From the NCBI GenBank assembly GCA_041663425.1, contig JBAYMS010000004.1, positions 3,206-67,205 on the forward strand: DNA of 64,000 bases. The letters run 5' to 3'. Of this stretch, positions 1 to 8,792 are shown one piece after another. The notes beneath the pieces were generated by a model. That model worked only from the letters and a program-made list of their open reading frames with translations, did no database searches and was not told where the DNA came from. Made by a program: the position numbers and the translations under genes. This stretch comes from FEN-1322 sp041663425 (GTDB taxonomy: Bacteria; Omnitrophota; Gorgyraeia; 2-01-FULL-45-10). Within the stretch, counting starts at the first letter, position 1. Each line of letters opens with the position of its first letter.

Positions 1-636
1 AATAAGAAGATCAACGTCATCATGGTCGCTCCTAAAGGACCGGGCGCTTTGGTGCGCAAGATGTACGAAGAGGGTAAGGGAGTTCCTTGCCTGGTGGCGG
101 TTTATCAGGATGCCACAGGCAATGCAAAGCAGATAGCGCTCGCTTACGCCAAAGGTATCGGCGGGACGAGAGCCGGTGTTATCGAGACGACCTTCGAAGA
201 GGAGACTGAGACAGATCTTTTCGGCGAGCAGGCAGTTCTCTGCGGCGGAACGAGCGAATTGATCAAAGCAGGATTTGACACGCTGGTCAATGCCGGTTAT
301 CAGCCGGAGATCGCGTATTTTGAAGTTCTTCACGAGCTCAAACTTATCACCGACCTGATTCAGGAAAAAGGTATCAGCGGTATGAGGTCCAGAGTTTCGA
401 ATACCGCTTGCTATGGGGACATCACCCGCGGCAAGAGGATCATCACCGACAAGACCCGCAAAGTGATGGAAAAGATGCTCAAAGAGATAAAGACCGGTAA
501 ATTTGCCAGAGAGTGGATAAAAGAGAACGAAGAGGGCAGGCCCAACTATAATTCGATCATGAAGTCCGAAGCCGAACACAAGATCGAGAAAGTCGGAGCC
601 GATCTGCGTAAAATGATGCCGTGGATGCAGAAATAA
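1..636 (+). CDS. ilvC: Ketol-acid reductoisomerase, C-terminal part (5' end outside window)
   Basis: The reading frame is open from base 1, so the start and NADPH-binding Rossmann domain lie upstream of the window. The visible 211 residues are the knotted C-terminal domain, which binds Mg2+ and substrate. It has the family blocks VAPKGPG, ETDLFGEQAVLCGG, FEVLHELKLITDL and SNTACYGD, which supply the acidic metal ligands. The enzyme isomerises and reduces acetolactate or acetohydroxybutyrate in valine, leucine and isoleucine synthesis. leuA follows after 10 nt, so this is the end of a branched-chain amino acid operon. The family assignment is secure; only the N-terminus is unseen. Confidence 0.97.
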   Translation, partial: NKKINVIMVAPKGPGALVRKMYEEGKGVPCLVAVYQDATGNAKQIALAYAKGIGGTRAGVIETTFEEETETDLFGEQAVLCGGTSELIKAGFDTLVNAGYQPEIAYFEVLHELKLITDLIQEKGISGMRSRVSNTACYGDITRGKRIITDKTRKVMEKMLKEIKTGKFAREWIKENEEGRPNYNSIMKSEAEHKIEKVGADLRKMMPWMQK

Positions 637-646
637 GATAAGGGAT

Positions 647-2167
647 ATGAACGAAAAGATAATAATATTCGATACAACGCTGCGTGACGGCGAGCAATCG
701 CCGGGCGCAAGCCTCAACATAAAAGAGAAGCTCGAGATAGCCAGGCAACTGGCTATCTTGGGCGTCGATGTTATTGAGGCAGGATTTCCTATATCAAGTC
801 CCGGAGATTTTGAATCGGTCAGGACGGTGGCGAAGTCTGTCAAAGGGCCGGTCGTATGCGGCCTGGCGCGCGCTATTGAAAAAGATATTGATGCGGCGTC
901 TGAGTCGCTGAAACAGGCGGTTCATCCGCGTATCCATGTATTTCTGGCCACCTCGAAGATCCACATGAAATATAAGCTCAAAAAGGCCGAAGACGAAATA
1001 CTGAAACTGGCCGTTGCGTCAGTGAAATACGCCAGGAATAAATGCGCCGACATAGAATTTTCACCCGAGGATGCTTCGAGGACGGAGAGAGGGTTTTTAT
1101 ACAAAGTCGTAGAAGCTGTCATAGCTGCCGGGGCGACCACGGTGAATATACCCGACACGGTAGGATATACTACGCCTTTTGAATTTGCCGATATCATTAA
1201 GGGTATTAAAGATAACGTGCCCAATATAGATAAATGCGTCATTAGTGTGCATTGCCATAATGACCTGGGGCTGGGTGTTGCAAATTCCTTAGCAGCAGTA
1301 TTGAGCGGAGCAAGACAGGTTGAGTGCACAATAAACGGGCTGGGTGAGCGTGCAGGCAATTCTTCTTTAGAAGAAATTGTTATGGCCATCAAGACGAGAA
1401 ATGACATATTTAAAGGAACCTATACAGATATAAATACGAAAGAGTTATATAAGACCAGCCGCCTGGTATCAAAATTGACCGGCATGGTAGTGCAGCCGAA
1501 CAAGGCGATAATAGGATCGAACGCTTTCAGCCACGAATCCGGAATACATCAGGACGGCGTTTTAAAGGAACGTATCACTTACGAGATCATGAAACCGGAA
1601 GATGTGGGTTTTGAAGAGACTCGTCTTGTTTTAGGTAAACATTCCGGCAGGCATGCCTTCGGAGAACGGCTGAAGAAGCTGGGTTTTGAGCTGAACAAAG
1701 AAGAGCTGGACGCCGCTTTTGACAGATTTAAAGCGCTGGCGGATAAGAAGAAGGAGATATTTGACGAAGATCTTGAGACCATAGTTAACGAAGAGATATC
1801 TAAGATACCCGAGAAATTTCACCTGCTCCATTTCTATATTTCTTCGGGTGATGAGGTAAAGCCGACCGCTACGATAAAATTAAAATTTAATAACAAAGTT
1901 CTCGAAACAACTTCGACAGGAGACGGCCCTGTTGATGCTTGCTATAAAGCTATAGACAAGGTCGCAGGCTCTGCCGGGAAATTGTTGGATTATCAGATAA
2001 GGTCTGTTACCAGCGGCAAAGATGCGCTGGGAGAAGTTTCGGTGAAGATATCGTCCAAGGGCGGCATAGTATCGGGCCGCGGCGCCAGCACAGATATTAT
2101 CGAGGCTAGCGTTAAGGCGTATGTCAACGCCGTAAACAAACTTGTCTATAAGAGTCATAAGCCCTGA
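647..2167 (+). CDS. leuA: 2-isopropylmalate synthase
   Basis: This 506-residue protein condenses acetyl-CoA with 2-ketoisovalerate, the first committed step of leucine synthesis. The TIM-barrel catalytic domain starts with DTTLRDGEQSPG near residue 9 (the RDGxQ signature). It carries the metal-binding HxH in SVHCHNDLG near residue 200 and the SHESGIHQDG block near 296. Residues ~370-500 form the C-terminal LeuA allosteric domain, where leucine feedback acts in this family. Length is normal. The ATG follows an AAGGG ribosome site 10 nt after ilvC. A citramalate synthase is the main alternative, but ilvC linkage and full length favour LeuA. Confidence 0.93.
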   Translation: MNEKIIIFDTTLRDGEQSPGASLNIKEKLEIARQLAILGVDVIEAGFPISSPGDFESVRTVAKSVKGPVVCGLARAIEKDIDAASESLKQAVHPRIHVFLATSKIHMKYKLKKAEDEILKLAVASVKYARNKCADIEFSPEDASRTERGFLYKVVEAVIAAGATTVNIPDTVGYTTPFEFADIIKGIKDNVPNIDKCVISVHCHNDLGLGVANSLAAVLSGARQVECTINGLGERAGNSSLEEIVMAIKTRNDIFKGTYTDINTKELYKTSRLVSKLTGMVVQPNKAIIGSNAFSHESGIHQDGVLKERITYEIMKPEDVGFEETRLVLGKHSGRHAFGERLKKLGFELNKEELDAAFDRFKALADKKKEIFDEDLETIVNEEISKIPEKFHLLHFYISSGDEVKPTATIKLKFNNKVLETTSTGDGPVDACYKAIDKVAGSAGKLLDYQIRSVTSGKDALGEVSVKISSKGGIVSGRGASTDIIEASVKAYVNAVNKLVYKSHKP

Positions 2168-2173
2168 AATTAA

Positions 2174-3031
2174 ATGCTAAAACAAAAATACGGCCTTATA
2201 GGCCACCCCGTAAAGCATTCGCTTTCGCCGGCCATGCAGAACGCTGCCTTTGGCGCGCTGGGCATTAACGCCGAATATTTTTTGTATGATGTTGAACCGG
2301 AAAAACTGGAAGGGTTCTTAAAAGATGCCCGTTCCGGCAATATATCGGGTTTCAATGTTACCGTTCCCCATAAAATAAAAACAAAAGAATATCTGGAGCG
2401 CAAAGGTTTGCTTGATGAGAACGCCAGACGGCTGGGCGCTGTAAATACGATAAAGATATGTGAGGACGGCAAGCTTTGCGGGTACAATACCGACGGCCCC
2501 GGATTTTACCGTTCGCTCGTCGAAGATCTGAAGTTTGAGCCTGAAGGCAAAGATATATTTGTCCTGGGGGCTGGCGGAGCGGCGCATGCGGTTATAATGT
2601 ATCTGGGTAACGGGCCTAAGAATATATTTGTATTCGATATAGATAAGGCAAAAACCGACGATCTGCAAGAACATTACAAAAGGTATTTTGACGGCAACAG
2701 GCTTACGATAGTTAACAGTAATAATTTTAAAGATAAACTTAAAATTTCCAGCCTTCTTATAAATACCACTCCTGTGGGAATGAAAGAATCCGACCCGTCG
2801 CCCGTGGACACATCTTTGCTCCATTACGGGCTTTATGTTTACGATCTTGTATATAATCGTCCTGCAACAGAGCTTGTAAAAAAAGCGACTTCGCTGAAAT
2901 TGCATGCCACAACAGGCCTCGGTATGTTGCTTTATCAGGGCGCTATAGCCTTTGAGATATGGACAGGAGCTAAGGCGCCGGTAGCTGTCATGAAGAAGGC
3001 CCTTAAAGAAGCTTTAAAAAATAAGAAATAG
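2174..3031 (+). CDS. aroE: Shikimate dehydrogenase
   Basis: This 285-residue protein reduces 3-dehydroshikimate to shikimate with NADPH. The N-terminal substrate domain shows GHPVKHSLSPAMQNAAF (residues 8-24), which binds shikimate, and NVTVPHK with the catalytic lysine near 65. NTDGPG follows. The nucleotide-binding loop GAGGAAHAV sits near residue 127, and a GLGMLLYQGA block near the end is typical of AroE. It begins 6 nt after leuA and is followed by pilD. With aroC and aroK downstream it forms a shikimate-pathway group. Confidence 0.94.
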   Translation: MLKQKYGLIGHPVKHSLSPAMQNAAFGALGINAEYFLYDVEPEKLEGFLKDARSGNISGFNVTVPHKIKTKEYLERKGLLDENARRLGAVNTIKICEDGKLCGYNTDGPGFYRSLVEDLKFEPEGKDIFVLGAGGAAHAVIMYLGNGPKNIFVFDIDKAKTDDLQEHYKRYFDGNRLTIVNSNNFKDKLKISSLLINTTPVGMKESDPSPVDTSLLHYGLYVYDLVYNRPATELVKKATSLKLHATTGLGMLLYQGAIAFEIWTGAKAPVAVMKKALKEALKNKK

Positions 3032-3047
3032 AGAATAGCGAGGTAAT

Positions 3048-3824
3048 GTGTCGGCGATCTTCGTTTTTGTTTTCGGGATGATCCTGGGAAGTTTTTTAAA
3101 TGTCTGCATTTACAGAATGCCGAAGAAAGAGTCGGTTGTATTTCCGGCTTCGCACTGTCCCAAATGCGGGAAAAATATTTTCTGGTTCGACAATGTCCCG
3201 CTCCTGAGCTATTTAGTACTCAGGGGGAAATGCAGGTTTTGTAAGGCGGGGATATCGGTTAAATATCCGATCGTCGAGCTTTTGACGGCGTTTTTGCTTA
3301 CAGCGCTATTCGTAACTTTTGGCATAACACCTAAATTCTTCGCGTATTCTTTTATGTCCTGCGGTCTTATAGCTGCGACTTTTATAGATTTTGAAATACA
3401 GGAGATACCTGACGAAATATCCGTAGGCGGCACTATCGCGGGGCTTTTGCTGGCGGCATTGTTTCCGTCGATACTTGACACTGCTACAAGGATTGCGAGC
3501 ATTACCAATTCGCTCATGGGTGCGGTTACCGGAGGCGGGATCATATTTCTGCTGGGATTTTTCGGCAAACTTGCATTTAAAAAGGATGCGATGGGCGGCG
3601 GCGATGTTAAGCTGATGGCTATGATAGGTTCGATCGTCGGCGTAAAGATGGTCATCCTGACATTTTTCATAGCGCCTTTTTTAGGAGTAGTGCCGGGGAT
3701 CGTTTCAAAGATAAAGGACGGCGCTGAAACTATTCCATACGGGCCGTTCCTGTCTGCGGCTGCATTGATATCTATATTTTTCGGTAATAAGATCTTGGGG
3801 TTTTTGTTCGGCGGATTAATTTAA
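3048..3824 (+). CDS. pilD: Prepilin leader peptidase / N-methyltransferase
   Basis: This 258-residue polytopic membrane enzyme cleaves and N-methylates type IV prepilins or type II secretion pseudopilins. The N-terminus starts GMILGSFLNVCIYRMPK. The cytoplasmic zinc-type cysteines are seen as CPKCGKN and CRFCKAG. The two catalytic aspartates lie in FIDFEIQEIPD and in the GGGDVKLMA (GxGD) motif. About seven hydrophobic segments are visible. The GTG start is chosen because a GAGG lies just upstream. No pilin genes lie nearby, so the substrates are encoded elsewhere. The position between aroE and aroC is probably an operon coincidence. Confidence 0.93.
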   Translation: MSAIFVFVFGMILGSFLNVCIYRMPKKESVVFPASHCPKCGKNIFWFDNVPLLSYLVLRGKCRFCKAGISVKYPIVELLTAFLLTALFVTFGITPKFFAYSFMSCGLIAATFIDFEIQEIPDEISVGGTIAGLLLAALFPSILDTATRIASITNSLMGAVTGGGIIFLLGFFGKLAFKKDAMGGGDVKLMAMIGSIVGVKMVILTFFIAPFLGVVPGIVSKIKDGAETIPYGPFLSAAALISIFFGNKILGFLFGGLI

Positions 3825-3828
3825 AAAT

Positions 3829-3902
3829 GTCCCTCGGCGCGGCCGACAGTCAGATCATGGCCTTGCTCGGGACGATTTACCAGATTTGGACAATAGTAAA
3901 TC
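3829..3902 (+). repeat. Two adjacent stem-loops in the pilD-aroC spacer
   Basis: The 87-nt gap holds an outer stem GTCCC (3829-3833)/GGGAC (3869-3873) enclosing a hairpin TCGGC (3834-3838)/GCCGA (3842-3846). A second hairpin, GATTTAC (3874-3880)/GTAAATC (3896-3902), ends just before the GGAGGG ribosome site of aroC. There is no U-tract, so these are not simple terminators. They could tune aroC translation or mRNA stability. A role is inference only. Confidence 0.35.
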
Positions 3903-3911
3903 GGAGGGTTT

Positions 3912-5036
3912 ATGCTCAGATATATGACAAGCGGAGAATCTCACGGCAAATGTGTTCTTGCGATACTGGACGGAATGCCGGCAGGGCTTAAAATAGACGA
4001 GGCGTCTGTAAATAAAGAGCTTTTCAGACGCATGCAGGGTTATGGCCGCGGAGCGCGCATGAAGATCGAAGCTGATAAAGTGGAGATATTGTCCGGTGTG
4101 AGGAAATCCGTAACTATAGGCAGCCCAATATCTGTAATGATAAAGAACGTGGATCAGTCGATAGATAAGCTTCCGGTCATTCTCGATCCCAGACCAGGGC
4201 ATGCCGACCTTACGGGTGCAATAAAATATAACCTGAATGATGTCAGGAGCGTTCTTGAGCGCGCCAGTGCCAGGGAGACAGTAGCCAGGGTAAGCGTCGG
4301 GGCTATCTGTAAAATATTGTTAGCTGAATTCGGTATCCGTATAACAAGCCATGTGACAGGCATAGGCGATATAACATCTAAGCCGAGTGGATTTAGTTTC
4401 GATAAGATATTGTCAAGAGCTGAGGCGTCTTCGGTGCGATGTGTCGATCCGGCTGCGTCAGAATTGATGTGCAAAGAGATCGATAAGGCTATGGCTGACG
4501 GCGATACGCTGGGCGGGACATTTGAGGTTGTGGCTAACGGCGTTCCTCCGGGGCTCGGCACTTATGTTCAGTGGGACAGAAGGCTCGATAGTATGCTTGC
4601 CGGTGCGATAATGTCTATACAGGCGATAAAAGGAGTCAGCATCGGCGCCGGGTTTGAAGCTGCCGGTATGCGCGGCTCCGCAGTGCATGACGAAATATTT
4701 TATTCAAAAGCTAAAGGATTTTTCAGAAATACAAATCAGGCGGGCGGTATCGAAGGCGGTATGAGTAACGGTGAGGATATTGTAATAACCGCCGCTATGA
4801 AGCCTATCGCTACGCTTAAAAAACCGCTTTCAAGCATAAATATCAAGACTAAGAAGGCTTTTAAGGCTACGGTAGAGCGTTCGGATGTATGCGCAGTGCC
4901 GGCGGCAGGTGTGGTGGCCGAGAGCGTGGCTGCTGTGGAGATCGCCAATGCGATGATCTTGAAGTTTGGCGGCGATTCGGTCGGTGAGATGCTGCGCAAT
5001 TATAGTGAATACTTAAAACAGGTGGCGGAATTTTAA
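3912..5036 (+). CDS. aroC: Chorismate synthase
   Basis: This 374-residue enzyme makes chorismate from EPSP by a reduced-FMN-dependent 1,4-elimination, the last step of the common aromatic pathway. Family blocks include the N-terminal TSGESHGK, DPRPGHADLTGAIKY near residue 95, RASARETVARVSVGA (FMN and substrate binding) and GGIEGGMSNGEDI near 275. Length is normal. An SD GGAGGG precedes the ATG. It is immediately followed by aroK with the two genes abutting (TAA then ATG), so translation is probably coupled. Confidence 0.96.
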   Translation: MLRYMTSGESHGKCVLAILDGMPAGLKIDEASVNKELFRRMQGYGRGARMKIEADKVEILSGVRKSVTIGSPISVMIKNVDQSIDKLPVILDPRPGHADLTGAIKYNLNDVRSVLERASARETVARVSVGAICKILLAEFGIRITSHVTGIGDITSKPSGFSFDKILSRAEASSVRCVDPAASELMCKEIDKAMADGDTLGGTFEVVANGVPPGLGTYVQWDRRLDSMLAGAIMSIQAIKGVSIGAGFEAAGMRGSAVHDEIFYSKAKGFFRNTNQAGGIEGGMSNGEDIVITAAMKPIATLKKPLSSINIKTKKAFKATVERSDVCAVPAAGVVAESVAAVEIANAMILKFGGDSVGEMLRNYSEYLKQVAEF

Positions 5037-5537
5037 ATGAAGAACATAGTCCTTGTCGGATTTATGGGCACTGGAAAGACGACCATAGCTATTCAGCTTG
5101 CAAATAAGCTCGGCATGCGTTATGTTTCGACCGATGACATGATAGAGAAGCGGGAGAAGCGGACTATAAACGAGATCTTCACAAAGAGCGGGGAGGAATA
5201 TTTCCGTGATGTGGAGAGCGACGTTGTCCGCGAGATCTCGCAGGCCGAAGGACTGGTAGTAGACGCCGGCGGCGGGGTGGTCATCAGGGAGGAAAACCTG
5301 GTCAATCTTAAATCGAGCGGCATAGTTATCTGTCTTACAGCCGATGAAGATACGATAATGGAGCGGACGAAAAAGTATAAACACAGGCCGCTTCTTAATG
5401 TCGAGGATCCAAAGCAGAAAATCCGGGCGCTTCTTGCGAAGAGAGCGCCTTTTTATGCTAAGGCTGATCATTTTATAGATACCGGTGAGTTTACAGCCAG
5501 GCAGGTTATAGAAAAAATTGAGGCTATTGTGAAATGA
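5037..5537 (+). CDS. aroK: Shikimate kinase
   Basis: This 166-residue P-loop kinase phosphorylates shikimate at O3. The Walker A is GFMGTGKTT (residues 8-16). D-D shikimate contacts appear as STDDMIEKR near residue 32, followed by the FR of EEYFRDVES and the GGGVV loop near 78. The lid arginine region is KHRPLLN near 117. Length is that of a stand-alone AroK. The gene abuts aroC and overlaps the next small gene by 4 nt (ATGA), an operon arrangement. Confidence 0.94.
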   Translation: MKNIVLVGFMGTGKTTIAIQLANKLGMRYVSTDDMIEKREKRTINEIFTKSGEEYFRDVESDVVREISQAEGLVVDAGGGVVIREENLVNLKSSGIVICLTADEDTIMERTKKYKHRPLLNVEDPKQKIRALLAKRAPFYAKADHFIDTGEFTARQVIEKIEAIVK

Positions 5538-5851
5538 GCAGAAAAGCGCGTTTGTGGACCGGGATGACGCTTATTGTAATATTAGCGTTCAACTATGGTA
5601 TTTTCGGTTTTCCTTTGATAAGAAAAGCTCTTTCGCTCAACGATAAAGCGACGACGATACTGATGACGAAGATAAAGACGGGCAATGCCCTCAGAAGTTC
5701 GTCAGAAGAGGAATATATACTTGATATTTTCAGGCGCGAAAAGGAAGCTATCACACGTAAGTTGATAGTCCTTAACGCGGTCAGCCTGACGGTTGTGATC
5801 CTGATAGTAAGCTGGACGATGTTCGGGTTGGTTGTAAATAAGAAGAAATGA
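5534..5851 (+). CDS. Small two-helix membrane protein of unknown function
   Basis: I do not recognise this 105-residue protein. It has a hydrophobic segment at residues ~9-27 (TLIVILAFNYGIFGFP) and a second at ~80-100 (AVSLTVVILIVSWTMFGLVV). A charged loop rich in Glu, Arg and Lys lies between them, and the tail is NKKK. It overlaps aroK by 4 nt and dprA by 4 nt (ATGA at both ends), so it is almost certainly translated as part of the operon. A membrane hairpin with its loop on one face is the simplest topology. No function can be assigned. Confidence 0.72.
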   Translation: MSRKARLWTGMTLIVILAFNYGIFGFPLIRKALSLNDKATTILMTKIKTGNALRSSSEEEYILDIFRREKEAITRKLIVLNAVSLTVVILIVSWTMFGLVVNKKK

Positions 5852-6765
5852 GAATGGCTATACGGAAGATTACATTAAGTGATGCGGAATATCCGAAGAA
5901 TTTACGGAATATGCATACGCCGCCGAAACAATTGTATGTCAATGGCGACTTGCTGGAGCGTGACGAGGTCGCGGTAGCGATCGTCGGCTCACGGCGCGCA
6001 TCGGTCTATGGGCTTGAAACTGCTGAGAAGTTCGGATTTGAGCTTGCCGCGCGGGGAGTGACGGTGGTCAGCGGTATGGCGATCGGTATCGACTCGGCCG
6101 CACACAAAGGTGCGCTCAAAGCCAAAGGCAGGACGATAGCGGTAATGGGCAGCGGGCATAACGTTATCTATCCGCCGCAGAATAAGAAATTGTACGAAGA
6201 GATCATAAGCAGCGGTGCGGTCGTAACGGAATACGACAATGACATGGAAGCGTTGCCGTACCATTTTCCGGCGCGCAATCGTATCATAAGCGGCCTTTCT
6301 CTGGGTATAGTAGTTGTCGAGGCGGCCAGGAATTCAGGAGCGCTTATTACGGCGAACTTTGCGGCCGAGCAGGGCAGGACGGTGTTTGCGGTTCCGGGCA
6401 AAGTTTCGTCAAGCACTAGCTCAGGCACCAATGAACTTATTAAAGACGGCGCCTGTCTTATTCAGTCAGTCGATGACATATTACAGGAGTTGGCTATCGT
6501 GCAGGTCGGTCAGGTCGGCGGCGAGGTAAAAGAATCGCTGGATAAAAAGATATCGAAACAGACCAGGGCATATATTTATAATTCTCTGACCGATGACGAA
6601 CGGAAAGTATATAAAAATTTATCAGATGAGCCGATGTATATAGACGACATTTTAGAAAAAGCAGGCATGGAGCATGCTGCGGTATCGAAAGTGTTGCTTA
6701 ATTTAGAATTGAAGAAGCTGATTTCGCAGCTTCCAGGCAAGCAATTTATACGAAAGGAAAATTAA
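5848..6765 (+). CDS. dprA: DNA-processing protein A (DprA/Smf)
   Basis: This 305-residue protein is the RecA loader that protects incoming single-stranded DNA during transformation. The Rossmann-like core has VAIVGSRRASVYG near residue 43, GMAIGIDSAAHKGAL near 79 and PARNRIISGLSLG near 140. Residues ~235-305 look like the C-terminal winged helix (DDILEKAGMEHAAVSKVLLNL) that reads DNA or supports dimerisation. It lacks the N-terminal SAM extension found in some members. It overlaps the previous gene by ATGA and touches topA by one base, the dprA-topA-xer order common in bacteria. Confidence 0.94.
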   Translation: MRMAIRKITLSDAEYPKNLRNMHTPPKQLYVNGDLLERDEVAVAIVGSRRASVYGLETAEKFGFELAARGVTVVSGMAIGIDSAAHKGALKAKGRTIAVMGSGHNVIYPPQNKKLYEEIISSGAVVTEYDNDMEALPYHFPARNRIISGLSLGIVVVEAARNSGALITANFAAEQGRTVFAVPGKVSSSTSSGTNELIKDGACLIQSVDDILQELAIVQVGQVGGEVKESLDKKISKQTRAYIYNSLTDDERKVYKNLSDEPMYIDDILEKAGMEHAAVSKVLLNLELKKLISQLPGKQFIRKEN

Positions 6766-8792
6766 TGGCCAAAAACCTGGTAATAGTAGAGTCTCCCGCT
6801 AAAGCGAAGACGATAAATAAATTTCTCGGATCAAGCTACAAAGTTGTCGCCAGTATGGGGCATATTATAGACCTGCCCAAATCGAAGCTCGGGGTAGACG
6901 TTGAGAATGACTTTGCGCCTAAGTACATAGTTATGACGGACAGGAAAAAAAATATGGCTGCGCTAAAAAAAGACGCCAAGTCCAAAACTACCATCTATCT
7001 CGCAGCCGACCCTGATCGTGAAGGCGAAGCTATAAGCTGGCATCTGAAGAATGTGCTGGGCAGCGAAGATAAGAAATGTTACAGGGTCGAGTTCGACGAA
7101 ATAACCAAAGATGCCGTATTGAATGCGTTTAAGCACCCCCGCGATATAAACATGAACCTCGTTAATGCCCAGCAGGCAAGGCGGATACTCGACAGGCTTG
7201 TCGGATATTCCATAAGCCCTATCCTTTGGAAAAAGGTAGCTAGGGGGCTTTCGGCCGGCCGCGTCCAATCTGTTGCGCTTCGCCTGATAGTTGAGCGTGA
7301 AAGCGAGATAAAGAAATTTAACCCTCAGGAATATTGGAGTCTCGAGGCTGAGCTTAAGCGTAAAGCGGATCAGCCGAAGGATAAATTTATCGCCAAGCTT
7401 TATAAATATAAAGGCGTGGATGCAGATATAAAACACAAGCAGGATGCCGACAAAGCTCTGGAGCAGCTTAAGAAGGAGACTTTTATAGTCAGCGATCTGC
7501 GGGAGACCAAGAAAAAAAGAAATCCATATCCGCCGTTTACCACATCAAAGCTTCAGCAGGAGTCGTTTAATAAACTGAAATTCTCGGGTGCGAGAACGAT
7601 GCATATCGCCCAGACTTTATATGAAGGCGTCGAAATAGGGGACGAAGGGTCTGTCGGTCTTATAACTTACATGAGAACCGATTCAGTGAAAATTTCCAAA
7701 GATGCTCAGGCGGCGGCTAAAGAGTATGTCGTGAATACTTACGGTAACAAATATTATCCGGAGACGCCGAATGCTTATAAATCTAGAAAATCGGCTCAGG
7801 AAGCGCACGAAGCCATAAGGCCGACACTTCCTTTGAGGAGTCCTGAATCTGTAAGAGATACGCTTACGCACGATCAGTTTAAACTTTATCAGCTCGTATG
7901 GAACAGGTTTATCGCCAGCCAGATGACACCGGCTGTCTTTTCGCAGGTCACTGTTGATATTAACGCCGGCGATTATCTTTTTAAGGCCAGCGATACAAAG
8001 GTGGTGTTTGACGGCTATACGGCTGTTTATGAGGTAGAGAAAGAGAAAGAGGATGATGAGGACGAAAAGACCAAACTGCCGGAGCTTTCCGTCGGGCTGC
8101 CGCTCGATCTTCTGAACCTCATTCCCGATCAGCACTTTACTAAACCGCCGCCGAGATATTCAGATGCGAGCCTTGTAAAGATACTTGAAGAGCTCGGCAT
8201 CGGCAGGCCGTCGACATATGCGCCTATTATACAGACCATTACGGCGAGGGATTATGTCAGGCGTGAGTCCGGGTATTTCCATCCGACTGAACTGGGCACA
8301 ATAGTGGTTGAGCTCTTAATGAAGCATTTCACCAAGATCCTTGATGTTGAATTTACAGCTAGAATGGAAAATGAACTCGATGGCATAGAAGAGGGCGAAG
8401 CGGACTGGGTTACGGTTCTCAAAGCATTCTATTCGCCGTTCATACATTCTGTCGAGGCGGCAAAGCTTGAGATGAAGGATGTTAAAAAAGAAATAGGCGC
8501 AACGGACCAGATATGCGAGCTTTGCGGAAAGCCTATGGTTATAAAGTGGGGCAGGCGCGGGAAGTTTTTGAGTTGTTCCGACTATCCGACCTGCAAGAAC
8601 GCAAAATCGATATCTTCAGGCGTAAAATGTCCTAATGGCTGCGGCGGAGAGCTGGTCCAGAGACGTTCTTTCCGCGGCACCTTTTACGGCTGTACGAAAT
8701 ACCCCGCATGCACATTTACTTCCAAAAAACTTCCGGGGACTGAAGACAAAGAAGCCGATGATGCCAAGAAGGATGGGGAATCAGCCGCTTGA
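6765..8792 (+). CDS. topA: DNA topoisomerase I (type IA)
   Basis: This 675-residue enzyme relaxes negative supercoils by passing one strand through a transient nick. The Toprim domain begins VIVESPAKAKTINKFLG (Glu9) and has the acidic DPDREGEAISWHL block near residue 82. The nucleophilic tyrosine lies in GLITYMRTDSV near residue 305. Two C-terminal four-cysteine zinc modules follow: CELCGKP...CSDYPTC and CPNGCGG...CTKYPAC (about residues 585-660). The tail is Asp/Lys-rich. It abuts dprA and overlaps xer at TGATG, which indicates coupled translation. Confidence 0.96.
   Translation: MAKNLVIVESPAKAKTINKFLGSSYKVVASMGHIIDLPKSKLGVDVENDFAPKYIVMTDRKKNMAALKKDAKSKTTIYLAADPDREGEAISWHLKNVLGSEDKKCYRVEFDEITKDAVLNAFKHPRDINMNLVNAQQARRILDRLVGYSISPILWKKVARGLSAGRVQSVALRLIVERESEIKKFNPQEYWSLEAELKRKADQPKDKFIAKLYKYKGVDADIKHKQDADKALEQLKKETFIVSDLRETKKKRNPYPPFTTSKLQQESFNKLKFSGARTMHIAQTLYEGVEIGDEGSVGLITYMRTDSVKISKDAQAAAKEYVVNTYGNKYYPETPNAYKSRKSAQEAHEAIRPTLPLRSPESVRDTLTHDQFKLYQLVWNRFIASQMTPAVFSQVTVDINAGDYLFKASDTKVVFDGYTAVYEVEKEKEDDEDEKTKLPELSVGLPLDLLNLIPDQHFTKPPPRYSDASLVKILEELGIGRPSTYAPIIQTITARDYVRRESGYFHPTELGTIVVELLMKHFTKILDVEFTARMENELDGIEEGEADWVTVLKAFYSPFIHSVEAAKLEMKDVKKEIGATDQICELCGKPMVIKWGRRGKFLSCSDYPTCKNAKSISSGVKCPNGCGGELVQRRSFRGTFYGCTKYPACTFTSKKLPGTEDKEADDAKKDGESAA

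Noticed and set aside
922..1407. Long minus-strand open frame opposite leuA
   Set aside because: It is a shadow of a highly conserved gene; its translation has no recognisable domains, and leuA motifs explain the sequence.
2318..2905. 195-codon minus-strand frame opposite aroE
   Set aside because: Shadow frame; low-complexity translation with no ribosome site or operon context.
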